From Bacillota bacterium (lineage in GTDB: Bacteria > Bacillota > Clostridia > Oscillospirales > Oscillospiraceae): a stretch of 5,485 nt of DNA. Under the pieces are notes generated by a model. That model was not told the origin of the DNA, searched no databases, and saw only the letters and a program-made list of their open reading frames with translations. The stretch covers positions 1 through 5,485 of the forward strand of contig JAKOSQ010000368.1 in the NCBI GenBank assembly GCA_029777215.1, in the 5' to 3' direction. Positions 1-4,711 of this stretch are shown here, piece by piece. The position numbers were made by a program, and so were the translations under genes. The stretch's first letter is position 1. Each line of letters opens with the position of its first letter.

Positions 1-612
1 CTCGCGGAGCTTGCTTTGCGCGATGACGTATTCCCACTTGTTGCGGGCCTTCTGCCAGGAGACGAATAGACCGAGCGAGGTCCCCGCCGTGGCGTCGAGC
101 ATGTCGTAGAGGAAGATCGTCTTTGATTTGGTTATATAGCTGCAGACGGCAAAAATGGAGAAGCCGAGCACCGCGTAAAACAGATTTTCCTGCGGGAGAA
201 TGTCCATGTCGACCTGAATGAAGAGCAACACCGCGATGACGGTCACGGCGAGCGCGCCGTCGGAGGCAAAGGTGCCGATATAACCGGTGACGAGGAAGAG
301 TGTCACCGCAAAGGTGCGGACAAGCTTTGCGGCCCGCAGGGGGTCGAGCTCGTCAACATTTTTCGCGGCGTCGCGGATGAGAAAATAGAGGACCATGAAA
401 ACGGAGCCGCAGCACAGCAGTGCGAGACCCTTGCGAAAAAAGTTATCCGTGGAAATAAGAAGGGACAAGCCGACAAGATAGGTGATAAGCCAAATAAAAA
501 GGCACTGGGCGCGCAGGAACAGAACGTTCTCACAGCGAATTGTGTTCCAATAGGCGAGGACGTCGTCTCTGCCGAGACCCATATATCGCCAGTAATATAG
601 TTTTTTTCTCAT
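1..612 (-). CDS. N-terminal part of a polytopic membrane protein (effector domain beyond left edge)
   Basis: An open frame of 204 codons starts at an ATG (610-612) and runs without a stop through base 1, so the gene is cut by the left edge. The protein begins MRKKLYYWRYMGLGRDD. It then shows about six hydrophobic segments at roughly residues 33-53, 61-79, 97-115, 119-134, 143-161 and 166-184. A charged, probably helical stretch follows (SWQKARNKWEYVIAQSKLRE, 185-204). Six membrane helices leading into a charged linker is the usual layout of bacterial membrane sensors whose output domain (GGDEF, histidine kinase or similar) follows, but no output motif is inside the window, so function is not assigned. 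The ribosome site is weak (AGCAGG about 9 bases before the ATG). The next in-frame ATG, residue 11, has none. A promoter candidate lies about 115 bases upstream. That it is a real gene is fairly sure from the sustained hydrophobic pattern and the frame filling the whole 612 bases. Confidence 0.75.
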   Translation of the reverse strand, partial: MRKKLYYWRYMGLGRDDVLAYWNTIRCENVLFLRAQCLFIWLITYLVGLSLLISTDNFFRKGLALLCCGSVFMVLYFLIRDAAKNVDELDPLRAAKLVRTFAVTLFLVTGYIGTFASDGALAVTVIAVLLFIQVDMDILPQENLFYAVLGFSIFAVCSYITKSKTIFLYDMLDATAGTSLGLFVSWQKARNKWEYVIAQSKLRE

Positions 613-728
613 GAAGAGGTGCCTGCTTTCAAAGGGATGGAGAAGAAAACGGCAGTCGGCATGCGCCTGCACAGGACCGCGGAAGTTTCTTCCTGGGCTA
701 AATTGAAACCGACCCATATCTTTATTGT

Positions 729-758
729 ATAATAAATGGCGCTCGAAATCAATCACAA
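729..758 (-). promoter_or_regulatory. sigma-A-like promoter candidate for the left-edge membrane protein gene
   Basis: On the minus strand a TTGTGA -35 box (753-758) and a TATTAT -10 box (729-734) are separated by 18 bases. The -10 matches 5 of 6 consensus bases and the -35 matches 4 of 6. Transcription would start near base 722 and give a leader of about 110 bases before the ATG at 612. The leader contains a short perfect hairpin (GGAAG-TTT-CTTCC on the plus strand, 681-693). The -10 sits inside a dyad (see findings). Confidence 0.4.
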
Positions 759-822
759 GATGCCCAAAACCAGAACAAATCTGAGAGAATGCCCGCTGAA
801 AAACGACATAAAAACCATAATA

Positions 823-1029
823 CTACATTTTTTCGGTTACAGACGCCGCGCCCGTATCCGGAAAAGCGGACTTTTGTGCAGCGATCACCGCAAGGCCGTC
901 GCCGACGGCGGAAAAAAAGCCCGCGAGGATGTTGATGTCGTCGAGATCGTATTCCTGCGCAATCGCGACGGAAAAGGTCGCGGCGGCGTAGACGAGCTCG
1001 CCGCCGGGAATATTCTTGATGCCGGACAT
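823..1029 (-). CDS. small conserved-looking hypothetical protein, 68 aa (possibly DUF6774-like)
   Basis: This complete 68-codon gene starts at ATG 1027-1029 and stops at TAG 823-825. A very good ribosome site, GAGGTGA (1036-1042), lies 6 bases before the start, which argues strongly for translation and fixes the start. The core, residues 10-52, reads GELVYAAATFSVAIAQEYDLD followed by DINILAGFFSAVGDGLAVIAAQ. It has two amphipathic or hydrophobic helices joined by an acidic turn. From memory this resembles the small DUF6774 proteins of Clostridia, which share a pattern of E-L, A-x-A-x-A, an acidic D-D turn, F-x-x-x-G-D-x-L-x-x-I-A-A-Q. I could not test this and it has no known function. There is no signal peptide and no cysteine. 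It lies 113 bases beyond the stop of the Amt-PII gene, after that gene's terminator. A TACAAT box (1051-1056) could be a -10 of its own promoter, but no convincing -35 accompanies it. Confidence 0.72.
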   Translation of the reverse strand: MSGIKNIPGGELVYAAATFSVAIAQEYDLDDINILAGFFSAVGDGLAVIAAQKSAFPDTGAASVTEKM

Positions 1030-1035
1030 ACGCGC

Positions 1036-1042
1036 TCACCTC
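1036..1042 (-). promoter_or_regulatory. ribosome binding site GAGGTGA of the 68-aa gene
   Basis: GAGGTGA on the minus strand pairs fully with the 16S rRNA 3' end and sits 6 bases before the ATG at 1029. It decides between this frame and a longer overlapping frame on the same strand (749-1039), which has an arginine-rich, shadow-like translation. Confidence 0.75.
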
Positions 1043-1080
1043 ACTTTTCTATTGTATGTGCCGCGGGCGCCAGAAGACAG

Positions 1081-1109
1081 AGAAAGGGCCCGGAGCGTAC
1101 CCCGGGCCC
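1081..1109 (-). terminator. intrinsic terminator of the Amt-PII gene
   Basis: On the minus strand GGGCCCGG (1102-1109) pairs with CCGGGCCC (1086-1093). The stem can be extended by a G-U and a G-C pair to leave a TACG loop. It is followed by TTTCTCTGTCTTCT, which is U-rich but not a pure U-tract. It begins 33 bases after the stop codon of the transporter gene. Confidence 0.75.
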
Positions 1110-1142
1110 AAATAGAGAGGAATAAATGGAAGGCTTGTTTCT

Positions 1143-3173
1143 TTAGTCGTCTTCGTCCTGCAGGGCGTCGTAGCCCTCCTCGCCGGTGCGGACCTTGACG
1201 ACGTTCTCCACGTCGTAGACGAAAATTTTTCCGTCGCCGATCTTGCCGGTGTAGAGCGTCTTTTTGGCCGTCTCGATGATGTCGCGCACCGAGACCTTCC
1301 CCACGACGATCTCGACCTGCACCTTCGGCAGGAGGTTGACTTCGGTCTCAACGCCGCGGTAGTATTCGGTCTTGCCCTTCTGCATGCCGCAGCCGAGGAC
1401 CTGTGTGACCGTCATGCCGGTGACGCCGATGCGGTTCATCGCCGCCTTGAGGGCTTCGAACTTGTTCTGCTTCATGATGATGTCGATCTTGGTGAGCTTG
1501 CGGCTCTCCGGGGTTGCGAGCACTGCCGGACCGGAGGAGACGTCCACGACACGGACGGCCTTTTCGACCGGGACGGCTGCCTTCGGCGCGGTGATTACCT
1601 CGCCGAGATGGAAGTCTGTAAAGCGCGCGAGCTGCGGGATAGGCGCGTTGTCGGCGGAGTCGTAGTCGAGCTCGCAGCGGACGAGCTGGTTGTCCGGGTA
1701 GGCGAGAACGCCCATTTCGGGGATGTCGAGACCGTCGAGCTCGGTCTCCGGGGACACGCGCAGACCCCAGACCTTGTCGAGGATGCGGAAGAAGAGGTAG
1801 CTCAGGCCGAAGCCCCAGACGATAAGGACCGCAATCGCGATGAGCTGAGCGAGAAGCTGGGAGGCGTCGCCGTAGAACAGGCCGCGCACGCCGCCAGCCA
1901 CACCGTTGACACCGTCGCCATACTTGCCATCGGCGAACAGGCCGAGCGCGAGCATGCCCCAGAGACCGTTGACGCAGTGGACGGAGATCGCGCCGACGGG
2001 GTCGTCGAGCTTGAGCTTGTTTTCAACGAAGGGAACCGCGTTGCACACGAGGAAGGCGGCGACGACGCCGATGATGAGCGCCGAGATGCCGTTCACATAG
2101 GCGCAGGGGGCCGTGATCGCGACGAGGCCCGCGAGAGCGCCGTTGGCCGTCATGGACGGGTCGGGCTTGCCGTACTTTTTCCACATGTAGAACATGGCCA
2201 CCAAGCCGCCGACCGCGCCGGAGATCATGGTGTTCGTCGCAGCGACCGCGAGGCGGAAGTCAGTAGAGTTCAGCGCGCCGGAGGCGTTGAAGGCGAACCA
2301 GCAGAAGAAGAGGATGATCGTGCCGATGATCGCCATGGGGATGTCGTGGCCGGGGAAGGCGCGGGCCGTGCCGTCCTTCTTGAACTTGCCGATGCGGGGG
2401 CCGATGACGATCGCGCCCGCGAGGGCCAGCATGCCGCCCATCGAGTGGACGACCCCGCTGCCGGCAAAGTCGACGACGCCGTGGCCGAGACCGAAGTTCG
2501 TGCCGAGGGTCGCAAGCCAGCCGCCGCCCCAGACCCAGCAGCCAAACACCGGATAGAGAAACATCGAGATAAAAAACGAGGTGATGACGACAGCGGAGTA
2601 TTTCACGCGCTCGGCCATCGCGCCGGTCGGGATGGTGACGGTGGTGTCCATAAAGACCATCTGGAAGAAAAACAGCGCGTAGACGCTCGCGTCATAGGTG
2701 CCGCTCAGGAGAAAGCCCTTGTGGCCGAGAATGCCGCCGAAGCCGGGAATCGTCCAAAGCGCGTTCAAAACGCTGCCATCCGCGCCGAGGCCCGCCGCGC
2801 CGCCGGAGCCGCCCATCTGAAACGCGAAGCCGCAGAGGAAGTAGCCGACCGCGCCGACGAGGAAGACCATGAAGTTCATTGTCATCGTGTGCGCGGCGTT
2901 CTTGGCGCGGCAGAAGCCCGTCTCGACCATCGCAAAGCCGCACTGGAAGAAGAAGACCATGAACGCGCAGATCATGACCCAGGTGTAGTTCGCACCGAGC
3001 ATGGCCTTGTTCGCCGTGGCGGCGACATCGCCGAGCGTTTCGCCGCCGCTCGTCGCGCTGTAGGACGCGCCGGTCGGATCAGCGCCGGCGGCGAAGGCCG
3101 AGACGGCGAAAAACAGCGTCAACAGCGTGAAGGTCAGCCAGAATACGATGCGCTTGTTCGTTTTTGTTTTCAT
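1143..3173 (-). CDS. amt: ammonium transporter fused to a C-terminal PII nitrogen-regulatory domain
   Basis: This 676-residue protein (numbered from ATG 3171-3173) moves ammonium across the cytoplasmic membrane and carries its own PII regulator. It has a signal peptide (1-28, ending SAFA), then an eleven-helix Amt domain to about 470. Amt hallmarks are F170 and F174 (QMVF periplasmic gate), TGAMAERV, DFAGSGVVH with D235 and pore H243, CWFAFNA with W292/F293, and VHCVNGLWG with the second pore histidine H399. The usual Amt tail GLRVSPETELDGLDIPEMG lies at about 470-488. A linker (about 494-557) leads to a full PII domain (559-676), with T-loop QKGKTEYYRG (Q598), LLPKVQVEIVV, and the nucleotide-binding B-loop TGKIGDGKIF (642-651) plus K660/R662 in VKVRTGEE. 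The tyrosine that GlnD uridylylates in E. coli GlnB (Y51) is Thr610 here. A GTG three codons upstream (3180-3182) is a possible start, but the ribosome site GGGGTGA favours the ATG. Free-standing PII normally binds Amt trimers and plugs the pore; tethering is inferred to make this intramolecular. Confidence 0.96.
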   Translation of the reverse strand: MKTKTNKRIVFWLTFTLLTLFFAVSAFAAGADPTGASYSATSGGETLGDVAATANKAMLGANYTWVMICAFMVFFFQCGFAMVETGFCRAKNAAHTMTMNFMVFLVGAVGYFLCGFAFQMGGSGGAAGLGADGSVLNALWTIPGFGGILGHKGFLLSGTYDASVYALFFFQMVFMDTTVTIPTGAMAERVKYSAVVITSFFISMFLYPVFGCWVWGGGWLATLGTNFGLGHGVVDFAGSGVVHSMGGMLALAGAIVIGPRIGKFKKDGTARAFPGHDIPMAIIGTIILFFCWFAFNASGALNSTDFRLAVAATNTMISGAVGGLVAMFYMWKKYGKPDPSMTANGALAGLVAITAPCAYVNGISALIIGVVAAFLVCNAVPFVENKLKLDDPVGAISVHCVNGLWGMLALGLFADGKYGDGVNGVAGGVRGLFYGDASQLLAQLIAIAVLIVWGFGLSYLFFRILDKVWGLRVSPETELDGLDIPEMGVLAYPDNQLVRCELDYDSADNAPIPQLARFTDFHLGEVITAPKAAVPVEKAVRVVDVSSGPAVLATPESRKLTKIDIIMKQNKFEALKAAMNRIGVTGMTVTQVLGCGMQKGKTEYYRGVETEVNLLPKVQVEIVVGKVSVRDIIETAKKTLYTGKIGDGKIFVYDVENVVKVRTGEEGYDALQDEDD

Positions 3174-3178
3174 TTTTT

Positions 3179-3185
3179 TCACCCC
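3179..3185 (-). promoter_or_regulatory. ribosome binding site GGGGTGA deciding the Amt-PII start
   Basis: GGGGTGA lies 5 bases before the ATG at 3173. It overlaps the alternative GTG start at 3182, which itself has only AT-rich sequence and GGG in front of it. The ATG is therefore preferred, shortening the protein by three residues. Confidence 0.6.
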
Positions 3186-3257
3186 AATAATTTTTCCACT
3201 TTTTCATTTTCTCCGCATCCCTTCCCGCCGGAGTGTCGCCGTGCGGCGGAAAAGAAA

Positions 3258-3318
3258 TGACAAAGGAGTCAGACCGGTTTTGACGGCACGTCTGCCGTCC
3301 CAGCTGACTCCTTTGTCA
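3258..3318. repeat. 61-base nested inverted repeat, 15-bp perfect outer arms
   Basis: The outer arms TGACAAAGGAGTCAG (3258-3272) and CTGACTCCTTTGTCA (3304-3318) are exact reverse complements. Inside them a second perfect hairpin, GACGGCA (3282-3288) and TGCCGTC (3293-3299), has a CGTC loop. Asymmetric internal loops of 9 and 4 bases separate the two stems. On the minus strand the outer stem is followed by a U-rich run (TTTCTTTTCC), so it could act as a terminator or RNA stabiliser. The compact, self-complementary form also fits a small dispersed repeat. No clear target-site duplication flanks it. Confidence 0.85.
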
Positions 3319-3372
3319 AGAGGGGATGTGTTGCGGAACTGCCAGATTCCGCATGCTGCGTGGTGGAGAAGT

Positions 3373-3410
3373 AAAAAAAAGACGCCGCAGGGGTTCCCCC
3401 TTGCAGCGCC
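3373..3410 (-). terminator. intrinsic terminator in the Amt-PII leader
   Basis: On the minus strand GGCGCTGCAAGGGG pairs with CCCCTGCGGCGTC through two G-U pairs and one bulged A, leaving a GAA loop. Eight T residues (3373-3380) follow directly. This is a textbook intrinsic terminator. No gene lies between it and the previous terminator at 3563-3593, so it would end only a short RNA from the promoter at 3428-3456, as expected of an attenuator or a small RNA. Confidence 0.8.
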
Positions 3411-3427
3411 TTTGCTTTACGCTTATT

Positions 3428-3456
3428 ACTATGCGCCCTCGCCCGGAAAATGTCAA
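3428..3456 (-). promoter_or_regulatory. sigma-A-like promoter candidate upstream of Amt-PII
   Basis: A perfect TTGACA -35 (3451-3456) is followed after exactly 17 bases by CATAGT (3428-3433), a 4-of-6 match to the -10 consensus. Transcription would start near base 3421 and within a few bases enter the terminator hairpin that starts at 3410. I see no sigma-54 -24/-12 pair of proper spacing nearby. Confidence 0.45.
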
Positions 3457-3562
3457 GCAAGTTTCAAGAAAAATTCACATTTTGTGTGATTTCAACGAAA
3501 TATATCGCACGCCGGACCAAAAAATGCAGGAATTCCTCAACGAAATTGCAGAAAGAAATATA

Positions 3563-3593
3563 AAAAGGGCTCTGCACCCGGCAGAGCCCTTTT
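3563..3593 (-). terminator. intrinsic terminator of the His-rich/CooT operon
   Basis: AAAAGGGCTCTGC and GCAGAGCCCTTTT form a perfect 13-bp stem with a 5-base loop. On the minus strand it is followed by TTTTTATATTTCTTT. It starts 5 bases after the CooT stop codon. The symmetric A and T flanks would also let it work on the plus strand. Confidence 0.9.
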
Positions 3594-3597
3594 GCGC

Positions 3598-3789
3598 TTA
3601 CTGTTTGGTTTCTATTCTGATGACGTTCTTGTTGAGGTCGACGTCCTTCAAGTTTCCCTGCACCACGGTCTGCTGGCCGAGCAGGTTCACAAGACGGACG
3701 CTGTCGCCCTCGACGGAGATGTTCGTGACGCGGTCGCAGATCATCTTCTCGCCGGACGGGCCGACTTCATAAGCAGTGGAAAGACACAT
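3598..3789 (-). CDS. cooT: CooT-family nickel-binding protein
   Basis: This complete 63-residue protein begins MCLSTAYE, the family signature with Cys at position 2, and continues as short beta strands (KMICDRVTNISVEGDSVRLVNLLG, QQTVVQGNLKDVDLNKNVIRIE). Length and pattern fit CooT of Rhodospirillum rubrum (about 66 residues). That protein is a small cytoplasmic homodimer binding one nickel ion through the N-terminal Met-Cys and serves carbon monoxide dehydrogenase maturation. Family members also occur in genomes lacking that enzyme, so the target enzyme here is unknown. A perfect AAGGAGG (3797-3803) lies 7 bases before the ATG. The gene sits 37 bases after the His-rich gene with no terminator between, and a strong terminator follows, so the two form one transcript. 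The family call is firm; the cellular partner is inference. Confidence 0.9.
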   Translation of the reverse strand: MCLSTAYEVGPSGEKMICDRVTNISVEGDSVRLVNLLGQQTVVQGNLKDVDLNKNVIRIETKQ

Positions 3790-3796
3790 AAAAATT

Positions 3797-3803
3797 CCTC
3801 CTT
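3797..3803 (-). promoter_or_regulatory. strong ribosome binding site of cooT (AAGGAGG)
   Basis: AAGGAGG with a 7-base spacer to the ATG is the best translation signal of the complete genes in the window. It suggests high expression of this small protein relative to its upstream partner, whose site is spaced 10 bases. Confidence 0.8.
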
Positions 3804-3826
3804 AAAGGGCAGATGTGCCGCTGAAA

Positions 3827-4117
3827 TTACTTTGCTTCGAGGAGCTTTTTCGCCTCGGCAAGCTTCTCGTTGCCGTGCTCATAGTAGTGCAGCGCGTCGC
3901 CCACGAGGGCGGCGGCTTCGTGCTTGCCGGCGTTGTCGAGCGAATGGTACAGTTCGTGCAGGTCCTCGCCGTGGTGCTCGTTGTGCTCGATCATATAGCC
4001 GAGCAGGGCAAGGTTCTCCTCGTCGGAGTGCGGGGCCATGCTGCCGTGGTCGTGGGTGTGCGGATGCGTGTGCTCTCCGCAGTGCTCGTGGTCATGGGTA
4101 TGTTCAAGATCGCTCAT
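3827..4117 (-). CDS. His-rich putative metal-binding protein, 96 aa
   Basis: This complete gene encodes a protein with 18 histidines in 96 residues. Residues 5-30 are an alternating His tract (EHTHDHEHCGEHTHPHTHDHG) with one cysteine, C13. Residues 35-96 form a probable helical hairpin carrying MIEHNEHHGEDLHELYHSL and a second helix ALHYYEHGNEKLAEAKKLL. There is no signal peptide or membrane segment, so it should be cytosolic. Similar small proteins in Clostridia are often named 'cobalt transporter' in databases, but nothing here could transport. Storage, buffering or delivery of nickel, cobalt or zinc is more plausible. Its position directly before cooT, in one transcript, favours nickel. 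The ribosome site AAAGGAG (4128-4134) is 10 bases from the ATG, and a good promoter lies upstream. The gene is certain; the metal identity is inferred. Confidence 0.88.
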   Translation of the reverse strand: MSDLEHTHDHEHCGEHTHPHTHDHGSMAPHSDEENLALLGYMIEHNEHHGEDLHELYHSLDNAGKHEAAALVGDALHYYEHGNEKLAEAKKLLEAK

Positions 4118-4162
4118 AATGGTCAGTCTCCTTTGTAAACAGATAGGTTCTGTCGGGATTTC

Positions 4163-4192
4163 ATTATAACGATATTATAAGGCTTTCGTCAA
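4163..4192 (-). promoter_or_regulatory. sigma-A promoter of the His-rich/cooT operon
   Basis: On the minus strand TTGACG (4187-4192) and a perfect TATAAT (4163-4168) are spaced by 18 bases. This is the best promoter in the window. It starts a transcript near 4156, about 40 bases before the His-rich ATG. A direct repeat TTATAAT-ATCG-TTATAAT overlaps the -10 and spacer and could be an operator. Confidence 0.75.
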
Positions 4193-4237
4193 GAGATAAC
4201 AACCCCCCGGGGGGGAGAAAAGACTCCGATAAACCTT

Positions 4238-4275
4238 CTAAAATGGGACTCTGCCTTGGCAGAGTCCCATTTTAG
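4238..4275 (-). terminator. intrinsic terminator of nifS-nifU
   Basis: A perfect 18-bp inverted repeat, CTAAAATGGGACTCTGCC and GGCAGAGTCCCATTTTAG, is centred on TT (4256-4257). In RNA the innermost pairs must open to make a loop. On the minus strand the stem ends in TTTTAG followed by AAGGTTTATC. It starts 3 bases after the nifU stop codon. The symmetry would also allow termination from the plus strand. Confidence 0.85.
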
Positions 4276-4278
4276 GCG

Positions 4279-4710
4279 TTAGCCGATGTCGCAGGCGGAG
4301 CAGTCTTCGTGTCGCGGCAGATACTCTTCCGGCATCTTCTCGCCGCGGCGGGTGTAGTAGTCGAGCAGCGCCGTGCGGACGCCCTCCTCGGCAAGCACCG
4401 AGCAGTGGAGCTTTACGGCGGGCAGACCGTCGAGTGCCTCGACGACCGCCTTGTTCGAGAGCTTCATGGCCTCCGAAACGGGCTTGCCCTTGATGAGCTC
4501 GGTCGCCATGGAGCTTGTCGCGATGGCTGCGCCGCAGCCGAAGGTGTTGAACTTCGCGTCGGTGACGATGCCGTCGTCGATCTTGAGGTAAATCTTCATG
4601 ATATCGCCGCACTTGGGGTTGCCGACTTCGCCGACACCGTCCGCGTCGGGAATTTCACCGACATTGCGCGGGTGCGTGAAATGATCCATAACTTTATCAC
4701 TGTACAGCAT
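4279..4710 (-). CDS. nifU: Fe-S cluster scaffold protein, NifU/IscU type
   Basis: This complete 143-residue scaffold assembles [2Fe-2S] clusters from sulfur supplied by the desulfurase and passes them to apo-proteins in the cytosol. The three cluster cysteines are visible: C34 in GNPKCGD (with the conserved D36), C59 in FGCGAAIATSS, and C103 in AVKLHCS with neighbouring H102. The start MLYSDKVMDHFTHPRNVG is typical. An LPPVK-like loop is present as LPAVK just before H102, which marks the IscU-like side of the family, where chaperones recognise LPPVK. The C-terminus ends EDCSACDIG, an extra CxxC (C137, C140) that I recall in clostridial NifU proteins; its role is unclear. Length fits the single-domain scaffold, not the three-domain NifU of nitrogen fixers. 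The ATG lies one base after the nifS stop, and its ribosome site is inside the nifS coding end, so the two are translationally coupled. Confidence 0.95.
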   Translation of the reverse strand: MLYSDKVMDHFTHPRNVGEIPDADGVGEVGNPKCGDIMKIYLKIDDGIVTDAKFNTFGCGAAIATSSMATELIKGKPVSEAMKLSNKAVVEALDGLPAVKLHCSVLAEEGVRTALLDYYTRRGEKMPEEYLPRHEDCSACDIG

Positions 4711-4711
4711 T

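Larger units (their letters stand above)
3174..3421 (-). promoter_or_regulatory. structured, gene-free leader region upstream of the Amt-PII gene
   Basis: The gap between the CooT terminator and the transporter start holds no credible gene. Reading toward the transporter, it contains a promoter candidate (3428-3456), an intrinsic terminator (3373-3410) and a 7-bp hairpin TGCGGAA/TTCCGCA with an 8-base loop (3332-3353). It then holds a nested inverted repeat (3258-3318) and a CCGCCG/CGGCGG hairpin (3225-3249) before the ribosome site. I find no better promoter between the terminator and the start codon. Either transcription starts at the upstream promoter and must pass the terminator, or a promoter I do not recognise lies nearer. 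It does not match a riboswitch class that I know. Confidence 0.35.

Noticed and set aside
613..722. Possible c-di-GMP riboswitch in the leader of the left-edge membrane protein gene
   Set aside because: The conserved GEMM core (GCAAACC, a GAAA-type loop and GGGACGCAAAGCC) is not present; only a short GGAAG/CTTCC hairpin is seen.
749..1039. 96-codon minus-strand frame overlapping the 68-aa gene
   Set aside because: The translation is arginine-rich without family-like pattern and the frame has no ribosome site of its own. The GAGGTGA at 1036-1042 serves the ATG at 1029 instead.
1608..3260. 550-codon open frame on the plus strand
   Set aside because: It lies exactly opposite the Amt-PII gene. 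Its translation is low-complexity, rich in Arg, Ala, Asp, Glu and His, as produced by reading a GC-rich gene antisense. The minus-strand protein has unmistakable family motifs.
3258..3318. Insertion sequence end or complete IS element
   Set aside because: The inverted repeat is only 61 bases in total, no transposase is in the window, and no target-site duplication is visible.
3269..3460. 63-codon minus-strand frame in the amt leader
   Set aside because: It starts inside the promoter candidate, crosses a strong terminator and the inverted repeat, has no ribosome site and no recognisable pattern.
3500..3526. Sigma-54 promoter for the ammonium transporter (TGGTCC...TGC)
   Set aside because: The GG and GC elements are 8 bases apart instead of the required 10, and the -24 box is a poor match.
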